Positions 16,062 through 23,978 of a stretch of DNA of 34,325 nt are shown here, piece by piece. The notes below the pieces were generated by a model. The model did no database searches and was not told where the DNA came from. It saw only the letters and a list, made by a program, of their open reading frames with translations. Origin of the DNA: an uncultured Schlesneria sp. (GTDB lineage Bacteria; Planctomycetota; Planctomycetia; Planctomycetales; Planctomycetaceae); the NCBI GenBank assembly GCA_903911795.1, contig CAIWEX010000552.1, positions 1 through 34,325 of the forward strand, given 5' to 3'. The number at the start of each line of letters is the position of its first letter. Position 1 is the stretch's first letter. Made by a program: the position numbers and the translations under genes.

Positions 16062-16739
16062 TTACTTCAGAGCTGCACCCTTTGGATTCGCTGTCCGAGG
16101 AGCAGCGGCTGGAGCCGGGGTGTACTTGCGATTCAGGTAATCCAGAACCGAGGTGGTGATATCATCTTCGTTGCGATGATAGACAACCTGGCGATTCATT
16201 CCCTGCAGCAGGGTCTGAGGATTTTCGGTATCCAGTTCTTCACGGTTGAAGCGGATGACCAGGGTGTACTTGTAGAAGTCGGCATACTTCTTGACCGCTT
16301 CGGAGGTCTCGTTGTAGACCGTCAAGTAAATCTGTGATTCCTTCTTGAGGAATTCACGCGAGGCAGTACGACGGAAGCTTTCGAACTCGGCCGCCTTCTT
16401 GACGATTTCCTGTTCGCTCTTGGCGTACTCTTTGCTGCCTTCCATCAGCTGCTTCAGAGTGTTCTGCAGGGTGGCGATTTCCTGCTGCATTTCCTTCGCC
16501 TTGTTTTCGCTTTCGCTGATCTCGACCTTCAGATCTTCGCGAAGTGCTTCAAACTTCTTGTAGTTCTTGAAGACATGGGCCATGTCAATCAGGCCCACTT
16601 TGTGTGGAACGTTCGATGCTGCTGCGGCGGCAGGTGCTGCGGCGTCTTTCGTTGGATTCTGGCTCCACGCATTGTTGGTCAGAGTCAGAACGCCTGCGAA
16701 CAGGACGACAGCGGATGCCCAAGTAATGGCTCTCTTCAC
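16062..16739 (-). CDS. OmpH/Skp family periplasmic chaperone
   Basis: A 225-residue exported protein of the OmpH/Skp family, which escorts unfolded outer-membrane proteins through the periplasm. The signal peptide is residues 1-26 (hydrophobic VVLFAGVLTL, cleavage near NNAWS-Q). The mature start HKVGLIDMAHVFKNYKKFE matches the OmpH beta-strand. A long charged coiled coil covers about residues 60-140, and the C-terminal strand segment YKYTLVIRFN is also typical. The Ala/Pro-rich ends (27-43 and 206-220) are linkers. The start is GTG at 16739 with AAGGAG upstream. It heads the ompH-lpxC-lpxA block, linking outer-membrane protein and lipid A biogenesis. Confidence 0.88.
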   Translation of the reverse strand: MKRAITWASAVVLFAGVLTLTNNAWSQNPTKDAAAPAAAAASNVPHKVGLIDMAHVFKNYKKFEALREDLKVEISESENKAKEMQQEIATLQNTLKQLMEGSKEYAKSEQEIVKKAAEFESFRRTASREFLKKESQIYLTVYNETSEAVKKYADFYKYTLVIRFNREELDTENPQTLLQGMNRQVVYHRNEDDITTSVLDYLNRKYTPAPAAAPRTANPKGAALK

Positions 16740-17161
16740 GGCGATTGCACTCCTTTGCGTGGCCGATGGGACAAAAACGTTTTTTCAATAGGTTGCAGGT
16801 TTGGATTCTGTCGCAAATCAATTTGCGTCTGGTTCCATTCCCGATCTTTGTTCACCGCAAGTTGGACGCGGCAGGACGGGCGGTATTCTGCACACCGCAG
16901 AAATCTCGTCAAGATGAAGCGGTCAAACAACCGACACCGATTCGAGAATTCCCTCAAATCCCCCCGGTTGCGGCAAATCCTGCCGAACGGACCTGTAAAA
17001 GTACAGGATTCTGGCGGAAATCGATGGTTCTGCCACCAATTTTCTGGAGAAATCTCCAAGTTAATATGTGCCGTGTGCCCAACCAGCCTCTTGGAAAGCG
17101 GTGATTCAATCGGATATAGTTCTGCCCCGAAGGCTTTGACGTCAACTTGGAGGATGGCATT
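16740..17161. other. Divergent promoter region between ompH and the STAS gene
   Basis: A 422-bp gap between genes read in opposite directions, so it must carry promoters for both. A plausible plus-strand promoter is listed at 17091-17120. A 14-bp perfect palindrome (TGGAGAAATCTCCA, 17045-17058) lies 32 bp upstream of that promoter and could be an operator. No clear sigma-70 pair was found for ompH. Confidence 0.5.
17091..17120 (+). promoter_or_regulatory. Candidate sigma-70-type promoter for the STAS gene
   Basis: TTGGAA (17091-17096) and TATAGT (17115-17120) are separated by 18 bp, with the -10 box 42 bp upstream of the GTG start. Four of six and five of six bases match the bacterial consensus. 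No transcript evidence is available. Confidence 0.4.
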
Positions 17162-17542
17162 GTGAGCGACAGTATTCACGACGAGACACCGGTTCCCGAT
17201 TACAGACTCGGTGCACTTCCGGAAGACCCGGCTGTTCTGAAAGTCTATCAGACGGGCGAGTTGACGGTCGTTGGATTTGGCGGAAAGGATGTGCCAGACG
17301 AAGTTTGCATCGCCGCTTACCGGACGCAGTTGTTCGACCTGATCGCCCAGCATCAGTGCAAGGTCCTGGCGATTGATCTGACCGGTGTCCAACTGGTTCC
17401 CAGTGGAATGCTGGGGGTTCTTTCTTCAATCCGCCAGCGGGTCGAACGGGTGGAACTCTACAATCCTTCGCCCGATGTCATGGATGTATTGCGGATCACG
17501 AAGTTCGACCGCCTGTTTGAGATCAAGGAAGTTGCGATCTGA
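17162..17542 (+). CDS. STAS-domain protein (anti-sigma factor antagonist-like)
   Basis: A 126-residue single STAS domain preceded by about 22 variable residues. The conserved strand and helix LAIDLTGVQLVPSGMLGVLSSI carries S81, the position phosphorylated in SpoIIAA-type antagonists. The usual 'DSsGL' is VPSGML here, so the Asp before the Ser is replaced by Pro. Such proteins release sigma factors from anti-sigma kinases or act as scaffolds. The start is GTG at 17162, because GGAGG lies 8 nt upstream; a TTG at 17147 overlaps that ribosome-binding site and is unlikely. The next gene on the strand encodes a Ser/Thr kinase, a possible functional partner. No anti-sigma kinase is visible. Confidence 0.8.
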   Translation: MSDSIHDETPVPDYRLGALPEDPAVLKVYQTGELTVVGFGGKDVPDEVCIAAYRTQLFDLIAQHQCKVLAIDLTGVQLVPSGMLGVLSSIRQRVERVELYNPSPDVMDVLRITKFDRLFEIKEVAI

Positions 17543-17586
17543 GACTGTTTGATTCTGAGGCAAAGCGGTATCATTTTTCTGGAAGT

Positions 17587-17609
17587 AACTCATTCCCACG
17601 GAATGAGTT
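17587..17609. other. Perfect 10-bp hairpin after the STAS gene
   Basis: AACTCATTCC (17587-17596), loop CAC, GGAATGAGTT (17600-17609). It sits 45 bp after the STAS stop. It has no T-tract, so it is a weak terminator candidate or a processing hairpin between the STAS and kinase genes. Confidence 0.55.
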
Positions 17610-17715
17610 GCCGATGACAGAATGTCACGGGAATATGTCCCTGTTGGGGACCGCCTTTGTTTTGAATTCGTAAACTCACAAAACATTCACAGATCGTTAA
17701 TCGTCAAGACTTCCA

Positions 17716-19149
17716 ATGTCTTTTTCTACGCTGTCAGAGTTCCAGTCGCTCGTTCTGCGATTCAAACTTGTTGAACCCGCAACATTGCAGGGTTGCGTTG
17801 AAGCATTGGGGCGATCACCGACGATTGACAGTGTGATCGCGGAATTGGAACGTCGACATCTGCTCACTCCGTACCAGGCCGCGAAACTCAAGAAACGCGA
17901 GACTGATGGACTTCGCTTAGGGCCGTACAAGCTGCTTTACCGCAACGCCTCGGGGAGTTTCGCTCGCGTTTTCCGCGGGTGTTCGGTCGAAGATGGCCGG
18001 ATGGTCGGCATGAAGATCTTGCGTCAGCGCTGGGCGGAAAACCCTCGCACTGTCAATCTGTTCCGACGCGAAGGCGAGCTGGGAAAACGGCTGAAACACA
18101 AGAACATCGTCCCCATCTACGAAGTGGGAAGCGATGCAAATCAGCATTACTTGACGATGGAATTCGTGGAAGGGGGAAATTTTCGCGAGCTGCTCAAAAG
18201 CCGCGGGAAGTTTACTCCGGAAGAAGCCACTCGGTATGTGATGGATATTGCGGAAGGCTTGGAATATGCGTTGAGTCTTGGACTGACTCATCGTGATTTG
18301 AAGCTGACCAATGTGCTGCTCAGTGCCCAGGGTGTTGCCAAACTCGTTGACTTTGGGTTGGCAGGTCAGGACGCGGGATTGACCGCGATGGAAGAAGAGG
18401 TAGACCGCGCCGTCGAATACGCCACGCTGGAACGGAGTACCAACGCTCCCGACAACGATCCACGAAGCGATCTCTATTTCCTGGGAGCAATGTATTACGA
18501 ATTGCTGACGGGAATTCCTCCGTATCCTCCCACAAAAAGTGTTGCCGAGCGGAAGCAGTCGAGCCGTTACCGACAGATTCGACCGATCCGACAAATTGAT
18601 CCGTCGCTGTCACCTTCGATCACTGCGATCGTTGAGCGGTTGATGGAAATCCATCCTCACTCGCGTTATCAGACACCCACCGAGCTCGTTCGAGATCTGC
18701 GAACAATTGTCGGAAATCGAGCTCCTGCTGAAGAGGTTTCTGGTGAAACCCCGGTCGCAGCAAGTCAGTCGAGTCCGACGATTCTGTGTGTCGAAAATCG
18801 ACTGAAACAGCAGGATTCGCTGCGAGAGTACTTTAACAAGCATGGCTATCGCGTGCTTCTGCTGCGTGATATCGACCGAGCCATCAAGCGAGTCGAAACG
18901 TCACCGCCACATGGCATCGTGCTGATGGCGGATTCACTCGGCGAAGACGACGAAGCGATCAGTGCTTACACCAAGGCGGTCGCTGCCTGTCGAAAATCCG
19001 GCACAGTTCTGGTCATGGTGCTGAATAAGAAGCATCATGAGATTCGGGACCAGCTCGTGGCTTCACCCCATTCGCGAGTTCTGGCGGAACATCCCGTTAC
19101 TCTGCGAAGCATTCGCGTTGCCTTGGAAGAACTGCGACCGAAGGAGTAG
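17716..19149 (+). CDS. Ser/Thr protein kinase with degenerate receiver domain
   Basis: A 477-residue soluble Hanks-type kinase. After a short helical N-terminus ending in LLTPYQAAKLKKRE, the kinase domain spans about 70-335: glycine loop NASGSFARVFRG, ATP lysine K100, helix-C Glu E119, catalytic HRD at 192-194 with K196 and N199, and DFG at 212-214. The usual APE is replaced by TLE (237-239). All catalytic residues are present, so it should be active. Residues 354-470 resemble a response-regulator receiver (TILCVENRLKQQDSLREYF, IVLMADSLGEDDE, VLNKKH), but the acidic pair is E-N and the phospho-acceptor position is Ala405 next to D406, so it is probably a pseudo-receiver. There is no membrane segment. 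It is followed by nnrE with 5 bp between. Confidence 0.88.
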   Translation: MSFSTLSEFQSLVLRFKLVEPATLQGCVEALGRSPTIDSVIAELERRHLLTPYQAAKLKKRETDGLRLGPYKLLYRNASGSFARVFRGCSVEDGRMVGMKILRQRWAENPRTVNLFRREGELGKRLKHKNIVPIYEVGSDANQHYLTMEFVEGGNFRELLKSRGKFTPEEATRYVMDIAEGLEYALSLGLTHRDLKLTNVLLSAQGVAKLVDFGLAGQDAGLTAMEEEVDRAVEYATLERSTNAPDNDPRSDLYFLGAMYYELLTGIPPYPPTKSVAERKQSSRYRQIRPIRQIDPSLSPSITAIVERLMEIHPHSRYQTPTELVRDLRTIVGNRAPAEEVSGETPVAASQSSPTILCVENRLKQQDSLREYFNKHGYRVLLLRDIDRAIKRVETSPPHGIVLMADSLGEDDEAISAYTKAVAACRKSGTVLVMVLNKKHHEIRDQLVASPHSRVLAEHPVTLRSIRVALEELRPKE

Positions 19150-19154
19150 CCGCG

Positions 19155-19853
19155 ATGCATCCGCTGCCTCCCATCACGCTGACTCGCGAACAGGTCCGCG
19201 ATGTTGATCGACGAGCCATCAACGACTATGGGATGACGGGGCTGGTGCTGATGGAAAATGCGGGCCGCAATGCGGCATCGCTTTTGGTTCAATGGGGAGC
19301 TCAAGGCCCGATCGTCATCTGCTGCGGCAAGGGAAATAACGCGGGTGATGGATTTGTCATGGCGCGGCACCTGGAAAATGCAGGATTGGACGTCTGCGTA
19401 TTGATTGCGACTCCTGCAAATCAATTCACGGGTGATGCCGCGGCAAATTATCAGATCCTGAACCGCGCAGGTGTTTCAATCATCGAACCACCGGTCACGG
19501 GACTGGAATCGCTCTGGCAACAGAAGCTCGCCACTGCCGACTGGATTGTGGATGCTCTGCTGGGGACAGGAACGCAGGGAGCCATTCGGGAGCCGTTTAT
19601 TACGGCGATTGCCGCGATCAATCGTTCAGGACGCAAAGTACTTGCGGTTGATCTCCCCTCGGGCATGGATTGCGATACTGGGCTCCCTTTGGGGATCTGC
19701 GTAAAAGCAAACCATACCGCAACGTTCGTGGCTCATAAACCGGGGTTTGCCACCCTGCCCGGACAGGCCGCAACGGGAACCGTGCATGTGATCGATATCG
19801 GGGTTCCGCGGAAGCTGCTTCAGGAAATGAATCCTGGCGCTAAGTCATCTTGA
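19155..19853 (+). CDS. nnrE: NAD(P)H-hydrate epimerase
   Basis: Repairs damaged NAD(P)H hydrate by converting the R form to the S form. It is the YjeF N-terminal domain alone (232 residues), without the ADP/ATP-dependent dehydratase half found in E. coli Nnr. Visible motifs are LTREQVRDVDRRAINDYG, LMENAGRNAA, VICCGKGNNAGDGFVMARHL, DWIVDALLGTGTQG and VLAVDLPSGMDCDTG. GGAG for its start lies within the end of the kinase gene, 8 nt before the ATG, so the two are translationally linked. A separate dehydratase gene must be elsewhere if the full repair pathway exists. Confidence 0.93.
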   Translation: MHPLPPITLTREQVRDVDRRAINDYGMTGLVLMENAGRNAASLLVQWGAQGPIVICCGKGNNAGDGFVMARHLENAGLDVCVLIATPANQFTGDAAANYQILNRAGVSIIEPPVTGLESLWQQKLATADWIVDALLGTGTQGAIREPFITAIAAINRSGRKVLAVDLPSGMDCDTGLPLGICVKANHTATFVAHKPGFATLPGQAATGTVHVIDIGVPRKLLQEMNPGAKSS

Positions 19854-19985
19854 GCGAATTCGGCTTTTGAAATACCGTCCCATCGTAAAGGTCGCCGTCA
19901 TTACGGCGATTGACCGGCTGAAAAGACGCTCGCAGTACCTGCGGCGTTCGAAACGGCAGTGATTCTGGTGGGAAGTAGGCGAGTC

Positions 19986-20471
19986 ATGATCCCAATTCGA
20001 CGAATTTCGCGCCGCGAGTGGATGGCGATCGGTCTACTCGCACTCCCTCACACCGGTTGTGGAACGATTTTCTGGCCAGAGCGTAAAGGACAGCCCGCCG
20101 GACCACTCGATCCCAAGGTTGTGATTCTGGATGCGCTGGGACTATTACTCTTTTTCATTCCAGGTGTCATCGCGTTTGCCGTCGACTTCAATAACGGAAC
20201 GATTTATCTCCCTCCAGGGGAACACGCCAGTACCCGCCAATCAGGCAGTCGCTGGAAAAAGGTTCGCATGTCCAGTCGCCAGCCAACAGCCGATCAATTG
20301 GAAAAGCAGGTTCGGGCCGAGACTGGGAAAGAGATTCAGTTGCAACCGGGAACGTACCGCGTCGGAAAACTGGAGACGGCTCAGGCACTGGAAGATCTGA
20401 ATTTCGACCAGACAGAGCTTGCGGTAGCGTGCGATGCATCGCAGGTCCGGTTCCGCTGCCAGTCAGAATAA
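19986..20471 (+). CDS. Hypothetical lipoprotein with one membrane segment
   Basis: A 161-residue protein without a recognised family. The N-terminus is basic and hydrophobic and ends in PHTGC, a possible lipobox with C25. Residues 44-68 (VVILDALGLLLFFIPGVIAFAVDF) form a membrane helix followed by NNGTIYLPP. The 'GVIAFAVDF--GTIYLP' arrangement recurs in small bacterial lipoproteins of unknown function. The C-terminal half is charged and soluble. The start is ATG at 19986; a GTG at 19959 adds nine residues with no ribosome-binding site. It lies 15 bp upstream of the HEAT-repeat lipoprotein, so the two are likely cotranscribed. Confidence 0.7.
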   Translation: MIPIRRISRREWMAIGLLALPHTGCGTIFWPERKGQPAGPLDPKVVILDALGLLLFFIPGVIAFAVDFNNGTIYLPPGEHASTRQSGSRWKKVRMSSRQPTADQLEKQVRAETGKEIQLQPGTYRVGKLETAQALEDLNFDQTELAVACDASQVRFRCQSE

Positions 20472-20486
20472 GGTCAGGAAAACATC

Positions 20487-21329
20487 ATGTTGCGAATTCA
20501 GTTTGCGGGAACCATGCTCGGGCTGACGTTAATGCTCGGCTGCGGTGGCAGCAGCAAGCCTGCACCGCTGGCACAAACGACGCATGACCCCGAGCCTGTG
20601 GTGGCAGAAGATTCGTCCACCAGTGTTGTCGCGACGGAACCCGAACTCGTTTCGGTCCCCGAACAGTCGGAACCAGGTGATCCCGATTTTCCACGCGGCG
20701 CCGAAGCGTTCGCTGCGATTATTGTCGCTGCACAAAACAACGACGGTGACGCGTGGGCGAAAGCGGAAGCCAGGCTTCAGGAACTTGGCGTTCAGGCCAC
20801 TGCAGCACTCGCCGCACGACTCGATGATAAAAATCCAGTCGCACGTGAACTTGCGGCCATGTTTCTGGCCCAGATCGGACCTGATGCCGCGCCCGCTGCT
20901 GATGGACTGGTCAAACTGTTGCAGGACGAATCGACGTTTGCTCGGGTCAACGCGGCCGCGGCACTGTCGACATTTGAGGGTTACGCCGAGAAGGTCACAC
21001 CTGTTCTGACAGGGTTGTTGGGTGACGGGGACGACAATGTCCGCCTGACGGCCGCGATGTCACTCAGAAACGTTGGCCCGCTGGCAGTCAAAGCGGTTCC
21101 CGGCCTGGTGCGAATTCTCGATGATTCCAATCCTCAGATCCGAGCGGCCGCGGCAACTACTCTCGGGGGGATCGGCACCGCTGCCACAAAGTCTCTTCCG
21201 GCACTCCGGCAGCTTGGTTCCGACGCCGACGCCAGCGTTGTTGCTGCGGCATCGCGAGCCATTCGCCAGATTGACGAATCCGCTCGAGCGAAAACGGCGG
21301 AAGCGATTCCTGCCAGTGCTACTGAATGA
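20487..21329 (+). CDS. HEAT-repeat lipoprotein
   Basis: A 280-residue exported protein. The lipobox LMLGC anchors it at C19. A Pro/Thr/Glu-rich linker (20-65) leads into about five HEAT/armadillo-type repeats between 70 and 265, such as NPVARELAAMFLAQIGPDAA, FARVNAAAALSTFEG, DNVRLTAAMSLRNVGPLA, NPQIRAAAATTLGGIG and SVVAAASRAIRQID. Such repeats form a protein-binding solenoid and carry no enzymatic motif. Likely a periplasmic scaffold or adaptor. AGGA lies upstream of the ATG. Confidence 0.82.
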   Translation: MLRIQFAGTMLGLTLMLGCGGSSKPAPLAQTTHDPEPVVAEDSSTSVVATEPELVSVPEQSEPGDPDFPRGAEAFAAIIVAAQNNDGDAWAKAEARLQELGVQATAALAARLDDKNPVARELAAMFLAQIGPDAAPAADGLVKLLQDESTFARVNAAAALSTFEGYAEKVTPVLTGLLGDGDDNVRLTAAMSLRNVGPLAVKAVPGLVRILDDSNPQIRAAAATTLGGIGTAATKSLPALRQLGSDADASVVAAASRAIRQIDESARAKTAEAIPASATE

Positions 21330-21438
21330 GCCTGGTGGACGACGAACCGCTGATGAACACTGATGAACGCTAATTTGAAAAGGCGTCCGTGCCGTTGAAT
21401 GTGTGCGCCGACTGTTCGTCGATCAGGAACGAACGGTG

Positions 21439-21648
21439 TTACTTCTTCGACTGGCCAGTCAGTTCCGACGCTTCTTTCTTGAGTTCTGCGCCGTCCTTTT
21501 TCATTTTCGCTTGATCAACCGTCAGGTTCAGGTTGACCTTGTCGGACTGACTGCTTCCGGTGCTCGAAAAAGCGAACCACCCTCTGTAGGCACCAACTCC
21601 GATAATGATTACGGCGATCACGATAATGATCGCGGCGAGTCTGTTCAT
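21439..21648 (-). CDS. Small membrane-anchored protein
   Basis: A 69-residue protein. Residues 4-22 (LAAIIIVIAVIIIGVGAYR) form one membrane helix at the N-terminus, followed by a charged tail with a Lys/Glu-rich coiled end (AKMKKDGAELKKEASELTG). No family recognised. AAGGA lies 5 nt before the ATG at 21648, which rules out the longer reading frame. It is the leftmost gene of the minus-strand stress island. Confidence 0.7.
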   Translation of the reverse strand: MNRLAAIIIVIAVIIIGVGAYRGWFAFSSTGSSQSDKVNLNLTVDQAKMKKDGAELKKEASELTGQSKK

Positions 21649-21751
21649 AGTTTTCCTTGACGATGAAATCGCATTGATAACGGTGCGATGGATTCGTGAC
21701 TTCACGGAAATAGCGTCTTCGATGGCAGGGGGGGGCAAGCTCGAACAAAGC

Positions 21752-21906
21752 CTGTCCCACTGTGCCCCCCAATGCGAGTAACGATATCTTGAGCAGAGGA
21801 AACACCAGTAGCCGAACTCGTGAGAGTTCGGAGTTGGTTCAAAACTCCTGAATTCTCACGAATTCAGCTACGAATACCGTTACCCGCATTGTGTCCCACT
21901 CTGCCT
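21752..21906. repeat. Palindromic element R2, full copy (MITE-like)
   Basis: A nested palindrome of about 155 bp. The outer arms are AATGCGAGTAACGATA (21771-21786) and TACCGTTACCCGCATT (21875-21890), extended by CCCACTGTG and GTCCCACTC. The inner arms are GTAGCCGAACTCGTGAGAG (from 21808) and CTCACGAATTCAGCTAC (ending 21872). It has no coding capacity. A truncated copy lies at 2747-2838. Confidence 0.75.
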
Positions 21907-21931
21907 CAGTCACCCTCGACATACGTCGTGG

Positions 21932-22498
21932 TCACGCAACATGCATCGGTTCCACCAATGGGGGATGCTCCGTCCCCGTCTCTGGGACAGAGTGGACTTT
22001 CCCAACGGTTCCTGTCGAAGTTCGGAAGTACCGATTGGCGAGTTCGACTTCTTCCTGTGTCCCATGGACAATCAACAGAAATTTTCCGACTTTCATTTCG
22101 GCTTCGTACTGAACAATACTGTCATCAGGCACGCCAATACTGGACAAAGCGCCGCCAAGGACACTCAGGCCACCCACGACCACAGCACCTTCGAGTGCCG
22201 CGACAAACATTGCGACCAACGGTCCTGCCATCAGAACTGGTCCGAATCCGGGAATCGCGAACAGAGCTGAGCCAAAAAGAATCCCCCAGGCCGCTCCCCA
22301 GAAAGCACCGTTCTGACCCCATTTCTGCATCCGTTCACCGGTGTTGTAATATCCGACGACGTGTTCTTCGGTTTGATAGTCCTTTCCAACGATGGAAAGC
22401 TTCTTCATGTCGAAGCCGCTTTTCTGAAGATCGCGAATCGCGGCTTCGGCTTTATCGTGAGTATGAAAGACGGCAACGATGGTGTGCGTGTTGTGCAT
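21932..22498 (-). CDS. YflT-like general stress membrane protein
   Basis: A 188-residue protein of the heat-induced stress protein YflT type. The N-terminal domain begins THTIVAVFHTHDKAEAAIRDL, a ferredoxin-like strand-helix pattern, with MKKLSIVGKDY closing it. Residues 65-125 are hydrophobic and Gly-rich (GAFWGAAWGILFGSALF, GPLVAMFVAALEGAVVVGG), giving two to three membrane segments. The C-terminal part (AEMKVGKFLLIVHGTQEE) repeats the strand-helix unit. Function unknown; relatives are induced by stress in Bacillus. Confidence 0.82.
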   Translation of the reverse strand: MHNTHTIVAVFHTHDKAEAAIRDLQKSGFDMKKLSIVGKDYQTEEHVVGYYNTGERMQKWGQNGAFWGAAWGILFGSALFAIPGFGPVLMAGPLVAMFVAALEGAVVVGGLSVLGGALSSIGVPDDSIVQYEAEMKVGKFLLIVHGTQEEVELANRYFRTSTGTVGKVHSVPETGTEHPPLVEPMHVA

Positions 22499-22530
22499 TC
22501 AGTTTCCAGGAGAGTTGTGACAAGTTTGAA

Positions 22531-22689
22531 CTAACATCCGCGGGGGATGTGCCCGAGCAGAATGAGAATCAGAACGATGACCAGGACCAGTCCTCCGCTG
22601 GGACCGTAACCCCAGTCACGTGAGTGATTCCAACGCGGCAAGCCGCCAGCAATCAGAACGATCAGCAGGATCAGCAGAATCAATCCCAT
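22531..22689 (-). CDS. DUF3309 small hydrophobic protein
   Basis: A 52-residue protein with a hydrophobic start (MGLILLILLIVLIAGGLPRW), the DUF3309 signature SRDWGYGPSGG at about residues 23-33, then a second membrane helix (LVLVIVLILILLGHIP). DUF3309 proteins of about 50 residues are widespread in proteobacterial and planctomycete stress clusters, with no known role. The gene lies 32 bp upstream of the YflT-like gene on the same strand, so the two are probably cotranscribed. Confidence 0.85.
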   Translation of the reverse strand: MGLILLILLIVLIAGGLPRWNHSRDWGYGPSGGLVLVIVLILILLGHIPRGC

Positions 22690-22826
22690 GGTGCTTCATC
22701 TCCGAGTATAAAAGGTGTTGTTACCCCGCGCATAAGCTCGCCGCGGAGATCAGTCAGCCGATTCGATTCCGCCAATTCGCGTGGCACATTTTTCAATATG
22801 CCATGCATCCTTAGCGTGCATCCGAT

Positions 22827-23402
22827 TCAGTTTCCCTGGGAAAACGAAGCATCTTTTTCGATCGCTTCGACGTGTGAAACAGGTCCCATCTCAGTTTTTT
22901 CTGTCGTGACGCGGATCTTCATTCCTGCCTTCAGATGATCCCCTTTGCAGACGGTTCCATCGCAGGTCATGATCACATCGGCCGTTAACAGGTGTGAGTG
23001 TTCTTTACCCTTGCCATTCGTCATCACCAGCTTCTTGTCGGTAATGCTGACGAACGTTCCATCGTGGGTATTGGCGAACAGAGTATGCTTGTCGAGTGCT
23101 TCGACTTGTGTGGCAGTTTTCATATCACCCCTCTTTGTGGTGACGCGAATCTTCATTCCGGCCTTCAGGTCAGCCGCCTTGCAGGCCACTCCGTCACACG
23201 TCACGGTGGCATCAGCCGCTAATGTGTGTGAGTGTTCCTTGCCTCCCTTGTTCATCATGACCATCTGGTCACCTGACGCACTGACAAACTTGCCGTCATG
23301 ACTGACATCACGGGCTTCTTTGGCATCCTTGGCGCCCCAGGCGGAGCCACTCACCAACATCGTTATGGCAACGGCCATGACACAGAACATTTGTTTGGAC
23401 AT
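22827..23402 (-). CDS. Exported protein with two HSH/CDGxxC domains
   Basis: A 191-residue protein. A signal peptide (1-23, ending SGSAWG) is followed by two tandem copies of a domain of about 75 residues (35-110 and 113-188). Each copy has HDG, FVS, a VMxx strand, GKEHSH or KEHSH, a Cys pair (CDGVAC, CDGTVC), DLKAGMKIRVTT or HLKAGMKIRVTT, and VEA-(L/I)-(D/E)K. The His pair and Cys pair suggest a metal site, and the strand pattern suggests a small beta-barrel. Both are inference. I know no family name. Single copies occur in the genes at 23526 and 26433. The start is ATG at 23402; the longer frame upstream lacks a signal peptide. Confidence 0.78.
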   Translation of the reverse strand: MSKQMFCVMAVAITMLVSGSAWGAKDAKEARDVSHDGKFVSASGDQMVMMNKGGKEHSHTLAADATVTCDGVACKAADLKAGMKIRVTTKRGDMKTATQVEALDKHTLFANTHDGTFVSITDKKLVMTNGKGKEHSHLLTADVIMTCDGTVCKGDHLKAGMKIRVTTEKTEMGPVSHVEAIEKDASFSQGN

Positions 23403-23525
23403 AGAAAGACTTTCTCGGTCAAGGTTTTGGGAAATGTGATGAGCAAAGAGCGAAAAACGAGGCATGCTGGTTCCGGGCCAGCACACCCAATTTTTATTCA
23501 ATCAGCCCGCAAGCCATCGCAGCAA

Positions 23526-23978
23526 TCACGCTGTCTTGGCGAACTCAGCGTTCTTGTCGAGCGATTCGATCTTGGTCGCGGTATGCTTGTCATCTGGGCT
23601 GGAAGTCACGCGGATTCGGCTGCCGACCTTCAGATCGGCAGTGTGGCAGGATGTGCCATCGCAGCAGACCTTGGCATCGGCCGCGACGGTATGAGAGTGC
23701 TCTTTGCCATCTGGGTTCGACATGACGAGCTTGTCGCCTTTGATGCTGACAACTTTGCCGTCGTGCGTCTTGCAATGCGTTTCAGGCTTGCTCGTGGCGT
23801 CTGACTTTGGAGTCGTGGCGCAAGCATCAGCCTTCGGGGTCGTGGCACAGACGTCTGGCTTTGCGGCAACAGGAGCCGCTGCTGCGGCCGCAGTTGGCTT
23901 GGTGGCAGCGACAGCGGGCTTTGCATCCTTCTTGTCGTCCATTTTGGAACTGGGATTCGTCGTTGGGTTGGTATTCAT
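23526..23978 (-). CDS. Protein with one HSH/CDGxxC domain and Ala/Cys-rich lead
   Basis: A 150-residue protein. Residues 1-70 are low-complexity, Ala/Lys/Pro/Thr-rich, with a tandem motif DVCATTPKA-DACATTPKS. Residues 72-147 hold the same domain as the neighbouring gene: THDGKVVSIKGDKLVM, GKEHSH, CCDGTSC, ADLKVGSRIRVT and ATKIESLDK. No signal peptide was found, so unlike its neighbour it may be cytoplasmic, or its lead may be an unusual export signal. AAGG lies 9 nt before the ATG at 23978. It is transcribed in the same direction as the two-domain gene, 123 bp upstream of that gene's start. Confidence 0.75.
   Translation of the reverse strand: MNTNPTTNPSSKMDDKKDAKPAVAATKPTAAAAAAPVAAKPDVCATTPKADACATTPKSDATSKPETHCKTHDGKVVSIKGDKLVMSNPDGKEHSHTVAADAKVCCDGTSCHTADLKVGSRIRVTSSPDDKHTATKIESLDKNAEFAKTA

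Noticed and set aside
16736-17392. A 218-codon minus-strand frame upstream of ompH
   Set aside because: It is antisense to the STAS gene and spans the divergent promoter region; no family match and no start signal.
21820-22623. A 267-codon plus-strand frame
   Set aside because: It is antisense to the YflT-like and DUF3309 genes, which have clear family signatures.
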